From contig NZ_PPFD01000005.1 in assembly GCF_009653635.1 (NCBI RefSeq), positions 372,001 through 436,000 on the forward strand: 64,000 nucleotides of DNA. Reading direction: 5' to 3'. The translations under genes were made by a program, and so were the position numbers. Numbering within the stretch: the first letter of the stretch is position 1; each line of letters begins with the position of its first letter. The stretch comes from Endozoicomonas sp. OPT23. GTDB taxonomy: Bacteria > Pseudomonadota > Gammaproteobacteria > Pseudomonadales > Endozoicomonadaceae. Positions 7,896 through 16,445 of this stretch are shown one piece after another. Below the pieces are notes generated by a model. The model saw only the letters and a list, made by a program, of their open reading frames with translations. It made no database searches and had not been told where the DNA came from.

Positions 7896-9011
7896 TTATT
7901 CTCTAGCGATTCTCTCCCCTAATGCTGACAAATGAGATGCTGAATTCCCAAGTGACATTTCCAGCTGCCTTGCCCAAAGGCAATAGCGCCAGAGGTGGTA
8001 ATCCTTGTCGATGCCCATACCACCGTGCAGGTGCTGTGCGGCATAACTGACTCTATGACCGGCGTCGCCCGCCCATATCTTGGCAATAAGAACCTCAGCC
8101 GTTGCTTCACTGTCTTCGTCCAGCAGAGAGACAGCCTGATAAGCTGTCAACTTCAGGCAGGTTGAGTCAATAAGACAATCTGCAGCTCTATGCTGTACGG
8201 CCTGAAATGAACCGATGGGCGCATTAAACTGCACCCGCTCGCAGGTATAACTGGCTGTCATACGAGTCATTTCATCGACAACACCCACCTGCATGACACA
8301 ACTGGCCGCCATCGTTCGCTCACTGATCCAGTCTGCAACTTCAACAGCTTCAGAGCCCGTCACTAAAACATCTTCAGCTGCCACACTGACATCATTCATT
8401 GTCAGTTCAAACCAGGGTTCATTAGTTGTCGATCTTTGTCGTGTAAGCACCACGCCTTTTGCTTTCGGATTAACCAGAAACAATCCAATACCATCAACGG
8501 TATCCGCCGTAATCAGAATGCACTCAGCTTTATCCGCAAAAGGAACGGCTATCTTTGTGCCCGTAAGTAAATAGTCACTTTCAGTAACAACAGCCATGAC
8601 TTCAGGCGCACCAGGAAACTCTGACATAGCTTCCGAGAGCGCAGCGGTAATGAATGTTTCACCCTTTACCAGACCTGTCAGCAACCTCTCTTTTTGCTCG
8701 TTAGAACCATACTTCTGTATAGGTAAGGCAGCACTGACTAACACGGGAATGACCGGAAGAGCGGCTACTGTACGACCAACCTCCTCTATAAGCAGGCACA
8801 GTTCGGTAAAGCCAAAACCCATTCCGCCATACCGCTCATCAATAGCTACACCCAGCAACCCTGAGGTTGCCAGTTGCTGCCAGAGCGATTCATCGAACCG
8901 GTCTACCTGCTGATCAATCTGATTCAGCCTATCCGGTGTTGAGAGCTCACTGAGAATCTGTCGAGTCAGCTTCTGCACATCCTGCTGAGTGTCGTTAAAC
9001 GAAAAGTCCAT
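7896..9011 (-). CDS. Acyl-CoA dehydrogenase subunit, steroid type (S1 pair, short subunit)
   Basis: A 371-residue FAD-dependent acyl-CoA dehydrogenase that introduces an alpha-beta double bond into an acyl-CoA. It opens with MDFSFNDTQQDVQK, has GGMGFGFTELCLLIEEVGR in the N-terminal domain and HGGMGIDKDYHLWRY near the end. It lacks the GGTNEIQR-type motif found in its partner (9025). Steroid acyl-CoA dehydrogenases of actinobacteria are built from two adjacent non-identical genes forming alpha2beta2 complexes, and this tandem arrangement fits. The partner's stop lies 13 bp upstream, and GGAG precedes the ATG. The substrate (side-chain or HIP-derived CoA ester) cannot be fixed from sequence. 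Confidence 0.9.
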   Translation of the reverse strand: MDFSFNDTQQDVQKLTRQILSELSTPDRLNQIDQQVDRFDESLWQQLATSGLLGVAIDERYGGMGFGFTELCLLIEEVGRTVAALPVIPVLVSAALPIQKYGSNEQKERLLTGLVKGETFITAALSEAMSEFPGAPEVMAVVTESDYLLTGTKIAVPFADKAECILITADTVDGIGLFLVNPKAKGVVLTRQRSTTNEPWFELTMNDVSVAAEDVLVTGSEAVEVADWISERTMAASCVMQVGVVDEMTRMTASYTCERVQFNAPIGSFQAVQHRAADCLIDSTCLKLTAYQAVSLLDEDSEATAEVLIAKIWAGDAGHRVSYAAQHLHGGMGIDKDYHLWRYCLWARQLEMSLGNSASHLSALGERIARE

Positions 9012-9024
9012 TATTCAATTCTCC

Positions 9025-10212
9025 TCAGCGCTTTGCTCTTGGCATGCCCAAACCGGCACTGGCAATCAGATCTCTCTGAATTTCATTGGCACCACCGCCA
9101 AAGGTGATGACAGATGCCCGGCGATAAATTTCTTCCAGTTTGCCTCCCAGCACTGCACCTTTTGAGTGCCGATGCAAAGTACTGCCAATACCAATCACTT
9201 CTGCCAGATGACGATACAGTTCCACGAAGAATTCAGTGCCGTACACTTTAGCGATAGAAGCGTCTTCAACCTTGAGATTGCCTTTGGACATTTCTGAAGC
9301 CTGTCGATAGCAAATCAGCTTCAGCGCTTCCAAACCACTCTTGCACTTCGCCAGGTTGATCTGCACCCAGGGCTGATCAATCACTCGTTCACCGGATGGC
9401 AGCTTATTCTCTTTTGTCCAGCTGACGACCTCTTCAAACAGCTGCATAAAAGCACCAACATTGACCAAAGACAGTCTCTCTCTATTTAACTGTTCGAAGA
9501 TCATACGCATTCCCATACCTTCCTCGCCGACAAGATGATCTGCAGGTACACGGATATTGTCATAGTAAGTAGCATTGGTTCTGACATCGCCCAGTGTATT
9601 AACCGGTGTGCAGCTGTAACCCTCAGCGCTGGTTGGCACCAGAAAAAGGGATATAGCGGAGTGAGCCTTAACTTCGGGATCAAAGTTTGTTTTGGCTGCC
9701 AGCCATACATAATCGGCATGATGTGCCAGCGAGGTCCACATCTTCTGACCATTGATCACCCACTCATCGCCGTCTTTGCGGGCAGTGGTTTTCAACGACA
9801 TTAAATCAGTACCGGCACCCGGCTCGGAGTAACCAATGCCAATTATGATCTTGCCGCCCATAATCTTTGGCACCAGTTTTTCTTTCATGCGACCGGAAGC
9901 GTACTTAGCCAGAATAGGACCGACGGACTCGGTGGTAAGAAACGGAAAGGGAAAGCCAGCTCTCATCACCGCCTCAACAAAGATAAACTGCTCCATCTCC
10001 GACATACCACGACCACCCAGTTCTTCTGGCCAGCCAATACCAATCCAGCCATCCTTACCCAGCTGCTCCATGGCTTGCCAGAATAAAGGGCCGCCACCCT
10101 CACCCACAGCCTCTGCCACTTCTGCAGTCAGCTCCGGTGTCATCAGCTTTTCAAAATAGGTTTGCAGCTCTTTTCTTAATGCCTGCTGCTCAGGGGTAAA
10201 TTCAATTTTCAC
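9025..10212 (-). CDS. Acyl-CoA dehydrogenase subunit, steroid type (S1 pair, long subunit)
   Basis: A 395-residue acyl-CoA dehydrogenase. I chose the GTG at 10212, giving MKIEFTPEQQALRKEL, because family members start there and GAGGTG lies just upstream; the frame continues open to 10275. It has GWPEELGGRGMSEMEQ, the FAD/substrate loop GYSEPGAGTDL, INGQKMWTS and the C-terminal FGGGANEIQRDLIA motif. It pairs with the short subunit downstream, probably as a heterotetramer. It is the middle gene of operon S1, after the nitronate monooxygenase-like gene. Confidence 0.9.
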   Translation of the reverse strand: MKIEFTPEQQALRKELQTYFEKLMTPELTAEVAEAVGEGGGPLFWQAMEQLGKDGWIGIGWPEELGGRGMSEMEQFIFVEAVMRAGFPFPFLTTESVGPILAKYASGRMKEKLVPKIMGGKIIIGIGYSEPGAGTDLMSLKTTARKDGDEWVINGQKMWTSLAHHADYVWLAAKTNFDPEVKAHSAISLFLVPTSAEGYSCTPVNTLGDVRTNATYYDNIRVPADHLVGEEGMGMRMIFEQLNRERLSLVNVGAFMQLFEEVVSWTKENKLPSGERVIDQPWVQINLAKCKSGLEALKLICYRQASEMSKGNLKVEDASIAKVYGTEFFVELYRHLAEVIGIGSTLHRHSKGAVLGGKLEEIYRRASVITFGGGANEIQRDLIASAGLGMPRAKR

Positions 10213-10293
10213 AAACACCTCAGACAAAAAAAGGCGTACAACAATTGCTGTACGCCTCACAATCAACTTCATCAAAATTTAATGGCTGAAGAC

Positions 10294-11421
10294 TTAAGCT
10301 TCTTCCAGCATATCCACAACATTGGTCATGGTGTCTGCATACTCAACCAGCATTCTTTCCATCACGCGGCGGCTTGAGTCCAGATGGTTAAGCTGACCAA
10401 CCACCTGGCCAACCGGGTTGAACGCTACCTGCTGACAATCACCCTTGGAGGCGTAGTGAGCTGTACGACGGATACCGTCTGCAGTAACCAGCCCCTGCAG
10501 AGGCATACCCAGTGGATCCGGATTCTTTGGGTCATCCCAACCTTCTGTCCAATCATTCTTCAGCATGCGGCAAGGTTTGCCTGTCCAGCTTCGTGAACGA
10601 ACTGTGTCTTCAGAAGTTGCTTTGAGCAGCGTTTCTTTCTGGGCAGGCTCCAGATGACCTTCTTCAACCGTCAACCAGAGAGAGCCACTCCATACGCCCT
10701 GAGCACCGAGGCACATAGCAGCAGCCATCTGACGACCATTACCAATACCACCAGCAGCCAGTACAGGTGTATCACCTACGGCATCAACGATTTGTGGCCA
10801 GAGAACAATCGAACCGACATCGCCAGTGTGACCACCACCTTCACCGCCCTGAGCTACGATAAAGTCCAGACCAGCTTCTTTATGGGCAACAGCCTGTTTT
10901 ACACGACCACAGAGCGCACCAATCAAACGACCCGTACTTTGTACCTGCTTGATGATATGTGCTGGCGGGGTACCCAGAGCATTAGCAATCAGTTTACATT
11001 TTGAGTGTTCAAGAGCGACATCAATCAGCTGCTGTGCAATAGCTTCGTTCCAACCCAGCAGACCCATTTCGTCGTCTTTATCCGGCCATTCCGGCACACC
11101 ATGATCAGCAAGAAGTCCGGCAGCAAAATCGTGATGCTCCTGTGGAACCATCTTCTTCAGCATGGCTTCCAGTTTCTCTGGATCATTCTCGCCCATACCT
11201 TCGTATTTCTGGGGAATCACCACATCAACACCGTACGGTAGATCACCGATATGAGCATCAATCCATTCCAGATCCTGCTGCAGTTCTTCCGGGCTATGAC
11301 CTACTGCACCCAGCACACCAAGACCACCTGCTTTACTGACTGCAACAACGACATCACGGCAGTGGGTAAAAGCAAAAATCGGGGTTTCAATGCCCAGCTT
11401 CTTACAAATTTCCGTACGCAT
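10294..11421 (-). CDS. Nitronate monooxygenase-like flavoprotein (S1)
   Basis: A 375-residue FMN-dependent TIM-barrel protein of the nitronate monooxygenase/2-nitropropane dioxygenase family. Visible motifs are the N-terminal barrel strand with KAGGLGVLGAVGHSPEEL, QGGEGGGHTGDVGS (phosphate/FMN loop with the catalytic-type His) and VLAAGGIGNGRQMAAAM. Steroid clusters carry such proteins, of which IpdC is the best known. This one differs clearly from the IpdC at 35015 (longer insert, different C-terminus), so it likely acts on another intermediate. It is first in S1, and a degenerate copy of the shared operator lies 27 bp upstream. Confidence 0.88.
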   Translation of the reverse strand: MRTEICKKLGIETPIFAFTHCRDVVVAVSKAGGLGVLGAVGHSPEELQQDLEWIDAHIGDLPYGVDVVIPQKYEGMGENDPEKLEAMLKKMVPQEHHDFAAGLLADHGVPEWPDKDDEMGLLGWNEAIAQQLIDVALEHSKCKLIANALGTPPAHIIKQVQSTGRLIGALCGRVKQAVAHKEAGLDFIVAQGGEGGGHTGDVGSIVLWPQIVDAVGDTPVLAAGGIGNGRQMAAAMCLGAQGVWSGSLWLTVEEGHLEPAQKETLLKATSEDTVRSRSWTGKPCRMLKNDWTEGWDDPKNPDPLGMPLQGLVTADGIRRTAHYASKGDCQQVAFNPVGQVVGQLNHLDSSRRVMERMLVEYADTMTNVVDMLEEA

Positions 11422-11447
11422 AAGAGTCCTTCTCTGTTTTTATTATT

Positions 11448-11467
11448 TTTCGCTTATGGTGACTAAG
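11448..11467 (-). promoter_or_regulatory. Degenerate copy of the steroid operator before S1
   Basis: TTTCGCTTATGGTGACTAAG matches the shared motif CATCGTC-N6-GACTAAG at the TCG core and the whole GACTAAG arm, with the GTC of the left arm changed. It lies 27 bp before the ATG of the S1 operon, so it could overlap promoter or leader. The last bases also form the edge of a family A repeat, which weakens the argument. Confidence 0.4.
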
Positions 11468-11553
11468 CACCGAGACACATGAATTCAAGCACCATTTACC
11501 TGCCTGTGGCAGGTAAATGGTCATAGATATTCGATATGTGTGCCTGCACACTT
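11465..11553 (-). repeat. Family A hairpin repeat, copy 2
   Basis: An 89 bp element in inverted orientation relative to copy 1. The stem is CCATTTACCTGCC (11492-11504) with GGCAGGTAAATGG (11508-11520), loop TGT. The ends carry AAGCACCGAGACACATGAAT and the complement of AAGTGTGCAGGCACACATATCG. It fills the space between the start of the S1 operon and the stop of the nitroreductase gene, ending 1 bp before that stop codon. Confidence 0.8.
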
Positions 11554-11554
11554 A

Positions 11555-12304
11555 TCAGTTAAAAAACTGAACGCACTCGTCTATTTCAGCACGCGGTGTA
11601 CGACAGTTATTCGCCGGATGCTGTTTATCTTCATAACCAAAGGAAATGCCAAACAGCAGTCGCATGGAACTGTCTATTTGTAACTCCTGCCTGACGGTAT
11701 CGCAGGCAAAGCCCAGAGCTGTCTGTGGACAGCTGACCAGACCATGAGCAGTCAGAGACAACATCAGGTTCTGGGCATACATGCCCAAATCCGTTGCTTC
11801 TCTGAGCCCGAAATTTTCAGGGAGAAAAAGAAAAGCTGCGTGAGGTGCACCGAAGAAATCAAAGTTGCGAAGAAAGGCTTCATGCCGAGCCGCTTTGTCT
11901 GCCCGATCAATACCCATGGCGCTGTAGAGTTCTGATGCTGCACTAACCTGCCTGTCCCTGTAGGCACCTTGATATTGACCGGTATAGGGAAAGTCCATCT
12001 GGTAAAGATTGTTATCCAACTGCTCGCGGAACAGACCTGACAGTTTTCGACACCTGTCACCAGTGACGACAGCTGTCTGCCATGGCTGGGTGTTACAGTT
12101 GGAAGGTGCGCGCTGAGCGAGAGAAAAAACAGTTTTCAGCAGTTCAGGAGATGCCTGCTGTTTGGTAAAAGCCCGAACAGAACGTCGATCATGGGTGATT
12201 TGAGCAAAGGCTTCCGCTCTGGAGTTGAACATATAATATCTGGAGACCTTCAGTAACAGCCTCCTGAGCCTCTTCTTATTTTTCACCATGAGATTCTCGC
12301 TCAT
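11555..12304 (-). CDS. Nitroreductase-family flavoprotein
   Basis: An FMN-dependent nitroreductase-fold oxidoreductase of about 249 residues from the ATG at 12304; a TTG at 12346 and later ATGs are also possible, and no strong ribosome binding site decides. Family landmarks are the DRRSVRAF motif, AQRAPSNCNTQPWQ (FMN binding) and GLVSCPQTALGF. Its substrate is unknown. It lies directly upstream of, and co-directional with, the S1 steroid operon, separated by a family A repeat, so it may or may not belong to the pathway. Confidence 0.82.
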   Translation of the reverse strand: MSENLMVKNKKRLRRLLLKVSRYYMFNSRAEAFAQITHDRRSVRAFTKQQASPELLKTVFSLAQRAPSNCNTQPWQTAVVTGDRCRKLSGLFREQLDNNLYQMDFPYTGQYQGAYRDRQVSAASELYSAMGIDRADKAARHEAFLRNFDFFGAPHAAFLFLPENFGLREATDLGMYAQNLMLSLTAHGLVSCPQTALGFACDTVRQELQIDSSMRLLFGISFGYEDKQHPANNCRTPRAEIDECVQFFN

Positions 12305-12762
12305 GATTGTTTTATACGGCTTAATCTTGCGTTTTTTACAGGTCAAACAATGTAATCAAATGGCTACACAGGCATCGTTCAAATAGACGATAGAACATTT
12401 TTCCTGATCATCAGTAGCCTTTGGAAAACAATAAGAGTGTCTGTTACAAGGACGTTGAGAACGGCCAAAGAACTCAGAAGGTAGGGTTATTTATAGCACC
12501 AGTTGAGGGAGAGTGCGTTCGCCGACCAAGCAGTAAATCAAATCACAAGGGAGGAAGACCTTCTCTCCGAGCCCATTACTTATTCAACCTCAATAAAACA
12601 TCACCAATACACATCTTGATCAGAAGAATCCGTAAATCACCCTCATTAATTCACGCAACTGCTTCAATACCCGACACCTTTATTAATATATAAAATTCAC
12701 CGCATCCAATAGATAAGCTTTCCTGCTTATCAGATTACTATTTATTGAATTCAGGTGTTTCA
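12305..12762. other. Gap without recognisable gene
   Basis: I see no convincing gene in this 458 bp stretch. A 90-codon plus-strand frame beginning with TTG at 12421 is open but has no ribosome binding site and an unconvincing composition. Around 12520-12545 there is a GC-richer patch with small self-complementary words (GTGCGTTCGCC). AGGTG at about 12753 is the ribosome binding site of the next gene. Confidence 0.4.
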
Positions 12763-13038
12763 ATGATCAAGTACGCTGCTGCCGCCCTGTCCTTGGCTGT
12801 TTCCATGAACGTCTCTGCTTTCGGTCTGGACAGTGTTAAGAATGCTACCAGTGAAGACGTTGCAGCTAACAATGTAGTTGCTGCTCTGAAAATCATTCAG
12901 GATGGTGGTATTCAGTGTGACAAGATTACTAACTTTATGCCTAACCCGATCAACAAGACTTACACAGTGACCTGCGACGGTGATGACAGTTACACACTGA
13001 TTGATACTGATGCGGGTTTGGTGCTGAAGGTTGATTAA
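12763..13038 (+). CDS. Small periplasmic protein of unknown function
   Basis: A 91-residue secreted protein. The ATG at 12763 is preceded by CAGGTG at the right distance and starts a signal peptide (MIKYAAAALSLAVSMNVSAF). The mature part, about 70 residues, has two cysteines (IQCDKITNF, VTCDGDDSY) that could form a disulfide, and an acidic beta-rich tail. I do not recognise the family. It stands alone between the nitroreductase gene and the convergent CsgG-like gene. Confidence 0.7.
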   Translation: MIKYAAAALSLAVSMNVSAFGLDSVKNATSEDVAANNVVAALKIIQDGGIQCDKITNFMPNPINKTYTVTCDGDDSYTLIDTDAGLVLKVD

Positions 13039-13113
13039 TTAATCAGGCTTTAACTACCTTCCTGCGTCTCAGGACGAGCCTGCAGGAGGGTAATACATAG
13101 CAGCTCAGGCAAA

Positions 13114-14289
13114 CTAGAGAATAATCCCCCCAGCCTGAGGTATTTCCTGTCTACTCTCAGTTTCAGTTGAGATACTTTTGACTTTCTTCATCGCAGGACA
13201 GGACGTTTTTCTGGCAATCTGCATGTTTTCAATGGCTGATTGCTGGCCACGAATCAGCCGGGCATAACTCATCTTTGCTGTTACACTGCTGACTTTCACC
13301 GTAGCGACTTGTTGTTCATCCTGACCAAGAAAATTACCAGTATAAGGGTCAAATATTTTTTCTCCCAGCGCATAAATACCGAAACAGCGCCCTTTAACAA
13401 GGGTTTTACCACCTTGGTTCAAAACGACTGTTTTATCCTGCTGACCAACGACACGAAGCGGGTAAATATTTTCCAGAAGTTCACCACTGATCTGCTCAGC
13501 GGTTTTCTTCGCAGCAAGAGAGATATAATTGCCGGATAAACTCTGGCTGACTGTCCCGCTCCATTTAATTTGTCGTGTTGCTACTTCAATCAACTGATAA
13601 CGTACCTTACTGGAAGTCTGAGCCTTGTTTTCCGATTCACCGGTCATGGCCACTGTTTCCTGCCAGCGTCTGGTTCCCGCATGTACTATCTTACCAACGA
13701 TCATATAATCAAGGCCGAGCACCTGACCTATACGAGCCTTTTCATCCAGAGGAGTATCGTCGCCTGCCCAGAGAGCTTTCTCTTTCTGGTATGCCTGACT
13801 ATGTTCACGATCAAGAACAGCGAAACGGCGGCTTTGTGTCAGGTACTCCTGAAGATTATCTGCCACCTTTCCGGAAAAACTCCTGTTGCTACCACTGAAT
13901 GGCATAACAGCAATTTTACGAAGGTGGTCAGTCCCCCGTCCTGCGGCCTTAAATACCGTAAACTGAACATTCAGCGCAACTTCGCAACCTTCAGCATCAC
14001 AGCTTTTGGACAGCAGGTCATAACTGCGGATATTGCCTCTGGCTTTACGGCTGGACTCGGTTCCTGCCTGATCAGAGAAGGTAACTCCATTCTCCGTCTG
14101 CTCGGCAACCAGTTTCTGCACTGTTGAAGCTTCAATGGTCATACCATATTGCTGCTCAACAGCCCTGACTAAACCATCAGTGATCGCCTCTTTCACAGAC
14201 TGACCATAGCCTGCTACCTGACGTTCTTCTTCAGCAGCAATAGCCAGACCACTAAAGAAGAACAGTACCAGAATAAAAAACTGCTTCAT
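13114..14289 (-). CDS. CsgG/LpoB-like envelope protein (module gene 4)
   Basis: A 391-residue exported protein with a signal peptide ending at AIAA-EEE. The middle (about residues 125-270) resembles the CsgG/curli-assembly and LpoB fold: KIAVMPFSGSNRSF, QSRRFAVLDREHSQAY, GLDYMIVGKI and then a strand-rich block on TSSKVRYQLIEVATRQIKWSGT. It has no lipobox cysteine. It is last of four co-directional genes that all encode exported proteins (17849 to 13114), 9 bp after the DUF6844-like gene, so they probably act together in the envelope. The partner and role are not known to me. Confidence 0.8.
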   Translation of the reverse strand: MKQFFILVLFFFSGLAIAAEEERQVAGYGQSVKEAITDGLVRAVEQQYGMTIEASTVQKLVAEQTENGVTFSDQAGTESSRKARGNIRSYDLLSKSCDAEGCEVALNVQFTVFKAAGRGTDHLRKIAVMPFSGSNRSFSGKVADNLQEYLTQSRRFAVLDREHSQAYQKEKALWAGDDTPLDEKARIGQVLGLDYMIVGKIVHAGTRRWQETVAMTGESENKAQTSSKVRYQLIEVATRQIKWSGTVSQSLSGNYISLAAKKTAEQISGELLENIYPLRVVGQQDKTVVLNQGGKTLVKGRCFGIYALGEKIFDPYTGNFLGQDEQQVATVKVSSVTAKMSYARLIRGQQSAIENMQIARKTSCPAMKKVKSISTETESRQEIPQAGGIIL

Positions 14290-14298
14290 GATTATTCC

Positions 14299-15744
14299 TT
14301 AAAAGTCCGGAACCATAGACGGTTTGGATTCAGACGTATAAGTCCCTGCAGGCTTTACAGCTCTGGTTCCTTCACTCTGGTGAGACTGGACAGGAGTAAC
14401 GACCTTCTTCTCCAGCTTTTTGCTGAAGGCTTGCTCATGGGTTCTCGCCGCGTTCTCTGTTACCGGAGACCACTGGTAAGCGGTGTAATAAACCTTTTTC
14501 TTCAGGGCAGGATGAACATAGCTGCTTCTTCTGACCAGCTTCATACCCTTGATTTTTACACGACTGTCACTGACTTTTTCAGTCTTCAGGAACTTCGAGT
14601 AACTCAATTCTCCTGACTGGGACTCATCGACTTCAGTCAGTTCACAGCCCACATATTGAGCAATAGCGGCCTTGGCAAAAGCTGCTTTTTCGCTCTGTTC
14701 TACTTTTGCTTTAACCTGTGTATTGAACATCTGGGTAATTGCATTTCGCGCAGCCTGATCAGCGGATTCCTTTGCCACTTTTGTCTGCACAGCGTTTTCA
14801 GCAGGATCATTGGAAACAGCAAGCTTGCCTGCCTGACCTATACCAATAACCGTAGGGAAACCATTCTGGTTATAAATCAGACGGGCACCAAAGCTTTCTG
14901 CAAGGTCGTTTCGGACATAGCGGTTAATCGAACCGGAGACCTTCAGCAATGCACCAATAGAGTCATAAGCAGCCGGATCAAAATTACCTTTTGCAGACTT
15001 CATGGTATTGAGAAGCTGGATGATTTTAGGCGCAGAGGCAAGAACAACACCAATAGCTGCCTGACCGTTATGATCAATGGCCTCAAAGTTTTTCAGGACA
15101 ATATATCCGGAAGAATTTCCCTGCGCAGACATTGAGCTACTTTGTTCAATGGCGTCATAGAGCGTATTCAACCTCTGCTCTGTTTCCATCTTTGCCAGTT
15201 TTTTCGGAATCTCCTCATCCGGGACACCCTGCTCTTTCATTTGATTGGAAAGCCACTGATCAGCAAGGATCAATGCTTTTTCAGCCAGCATCTGTACTTT
15301 ATCCTGAGGGTCTGATGCCTCACAGATCTGCTGATCAAATTTCACAGGGTTAACATCAAGATTCGCCACAACATTCACGGCATTGTCCATGAATTGGGAA
15401 ACTGCCTGATCCGTCTGGGCATTCAAGAGTGCGCTCTGAAAGGCTAAAGCACGAGTTGATGCAAATTCGGCAGTCCCGGGTCTTCCCTTAACAGAATCAA
15501 CGCCTTCGAACAGCTGCACACAGGGTTCATCAGGTCCACATAACTCTCCCAATTCAATCCAGCGATCGCCTTCATCAGAGTCCTTCCAGTTATTGATCTG
15601 CTCCTGCACCGTATCAATGGCACTCATTACAACAGTCGGCGCAACGGTTTCGACAGATTCAGAACTGGCACTGGAAGCTTGATTAGCGAAAAGAGTCGGA
15701 GACATCATTGCTGTGGCCAGAGCCAGCGCAGTGAATTTTTTCAT
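14299..15744 (-). CDS. DUF6844-like exported protein (module gene 3)
   Basis: A 481-residue secreted protein with a clean signal peptide (MKKFTALALATAMMSPTLFA). It has a Cys pair in ELCGPDEPCVQLF, a Gly/Ala-rich middle (GYIVLKNFEAIDHNGQAAIG) and AESADQAARNAITQMF, then a low-complexity C-terminal tail. I believe this corresponds to the DUF6844 family that accompanies CsgG-like genes in marine gammaproteobacteria, but the assignment is from memory. It is the longest gene of the envelope module. Confidence 0.72.
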   Translation of the reverse strand: MKKFTALALATAMMSPTLFANQASSASSESVETVAPTVVMSAIDTVQEQINNWKDSDEGDRWIELGELCGPDEPCVQLFEGVDSVKGRPGTAEFASTRALAFQSALLNAQTDQAVSQFMDNAVNVVANLDVNPVKFDQQICEASDPQDKVQMLAEKALILADQWLSNQMKEQGVPDEEIPKKLAKMETEQRLNTLYDAIEQSSSMSAQGNSSGYIVLKNFEAIDHNGQAAIGVVLASAPKIIQLLNTMKSAKGNFDPAAYDSIGALLKVSGSINRYVRNDLAESFGARLIYNQNGFPTVIGIGQAGKLAVSNDPAENAVQTKVAKESADQAARNAITQMFNTQVKAKVEQSEKAAFAKAAIAQYVGCELTEVDESQSGELSYSKFLKTEKVSDSRVKIKGMKLVRRSSYVHPALKKKVYYTAYQWSPVTENAARTHEQAFSKKLEKKVVTPVQSHQSEGTRAVKPAGTYTSESKPSMVPDF

Positions 15745-15798
15745 TTTCTACATCCATTAGAAAAGATGCCCTGAAAAGGGCATCTGAACAAAAAGTGA

Positions 15799-16416
15799 TT
15801 ACCAGGAAACAGATTTGTTAGAGCCACGTTTAATGATCGGATACTCGCCTTCGTAGTAAGCCAGACCATTATCAAGATTGGTGAGAGTCAGCTGGAAGTA
15901 GTAATCCATCTGTTGAGTACTGCTATCGACCTTATGGTTACGCTGAATGATTTTGCCACTGAGGCTGAAATCAGGAGCGACAACAGTGCCATTCTTTTTA
16001 ACCGTTTTCTGGTTAGCCAGTTTCGATTTCTTCAGCTTGCGAACCTGTGCTGTCATTTCATCTTCAGCACCGTTCAGACCAATAGCGGTAGTCGTGATAA
16101 AACGACCACTTCTAAGCAGATCAACACGGATTTTTTTGGACAGTTGCGCAGTATCAATACGCTGGGTGGTGTCATTCACAATTTTGGAAACGGCAATGAT
16201 ATAACGAGCACCACTGCCCACTTGCGGATGAACCATCAGCGGGGAAGTCTGGATATCTACAACCGCTTGGTCAGCAGCCTTGGAAAAATCCTTGTAGTCC
16301 AGCCCCATGACAACCACGTCATCAGCATTCGGGTCTACATACGTTGTCTTGGTAGCACAGCCGGTTGCCAGAACAGCAGCCAGAGTAACAGCAGCGAAAC
16401 GAACCAGTTTTTTCAT
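15799..16416 (-). CDS. lpoB: Penicillin-binding protein activator LpoB-type lipoprotein
   Basis: A 205-residue outer-membrane lipoprotein with lipobox ATGC (Cys19). In enterobacteria LpoB spans the periplasm to stimulate PBP1b. Family landmarks are VVMGLDYKDFSKAADQAV, RYIIAVSKIVNDTTQRIDT, LLRSGRFITTTAIG, and the C-terminal YYFQLTLTNLDNGLAYYEGE. Here it lies between the COG3014 lipoprotein and the DUF6844-like gene rather than beside its usual neighbours, so it may be a specialised paralogue serving this module. Confidence 0.9.
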   Translation of the reverse strand: MKKLVRFAAVTLAAVLATGCATKTTYVDPNADDVVVMGLDYKDFSKAADQAVVDIQTSPLMVHPQVGSGARYIIAVSKIVNDTTQRIDTAQLSKKIRVDLLRSGRFITTTAIGLNGAEDEMTAQVRKLKKSKLANQKTVKKNGTVVAPDFSLSGKIIQRNHKVDSSTQQMDYYFQLTLTNLDNGLAYYEGEYPIIKRGSNKSVSW

Positions 16417-16445
16417 ATTTTACTTCTCGTACAGTTTTACTTACA

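Noticed and set aside
12421-12693. Plus-strand frame of 90 codons starting with TTG
   Set aside because: No ribosome binding site, no recognisable motif and unusual composition; treated as non-coding gap.
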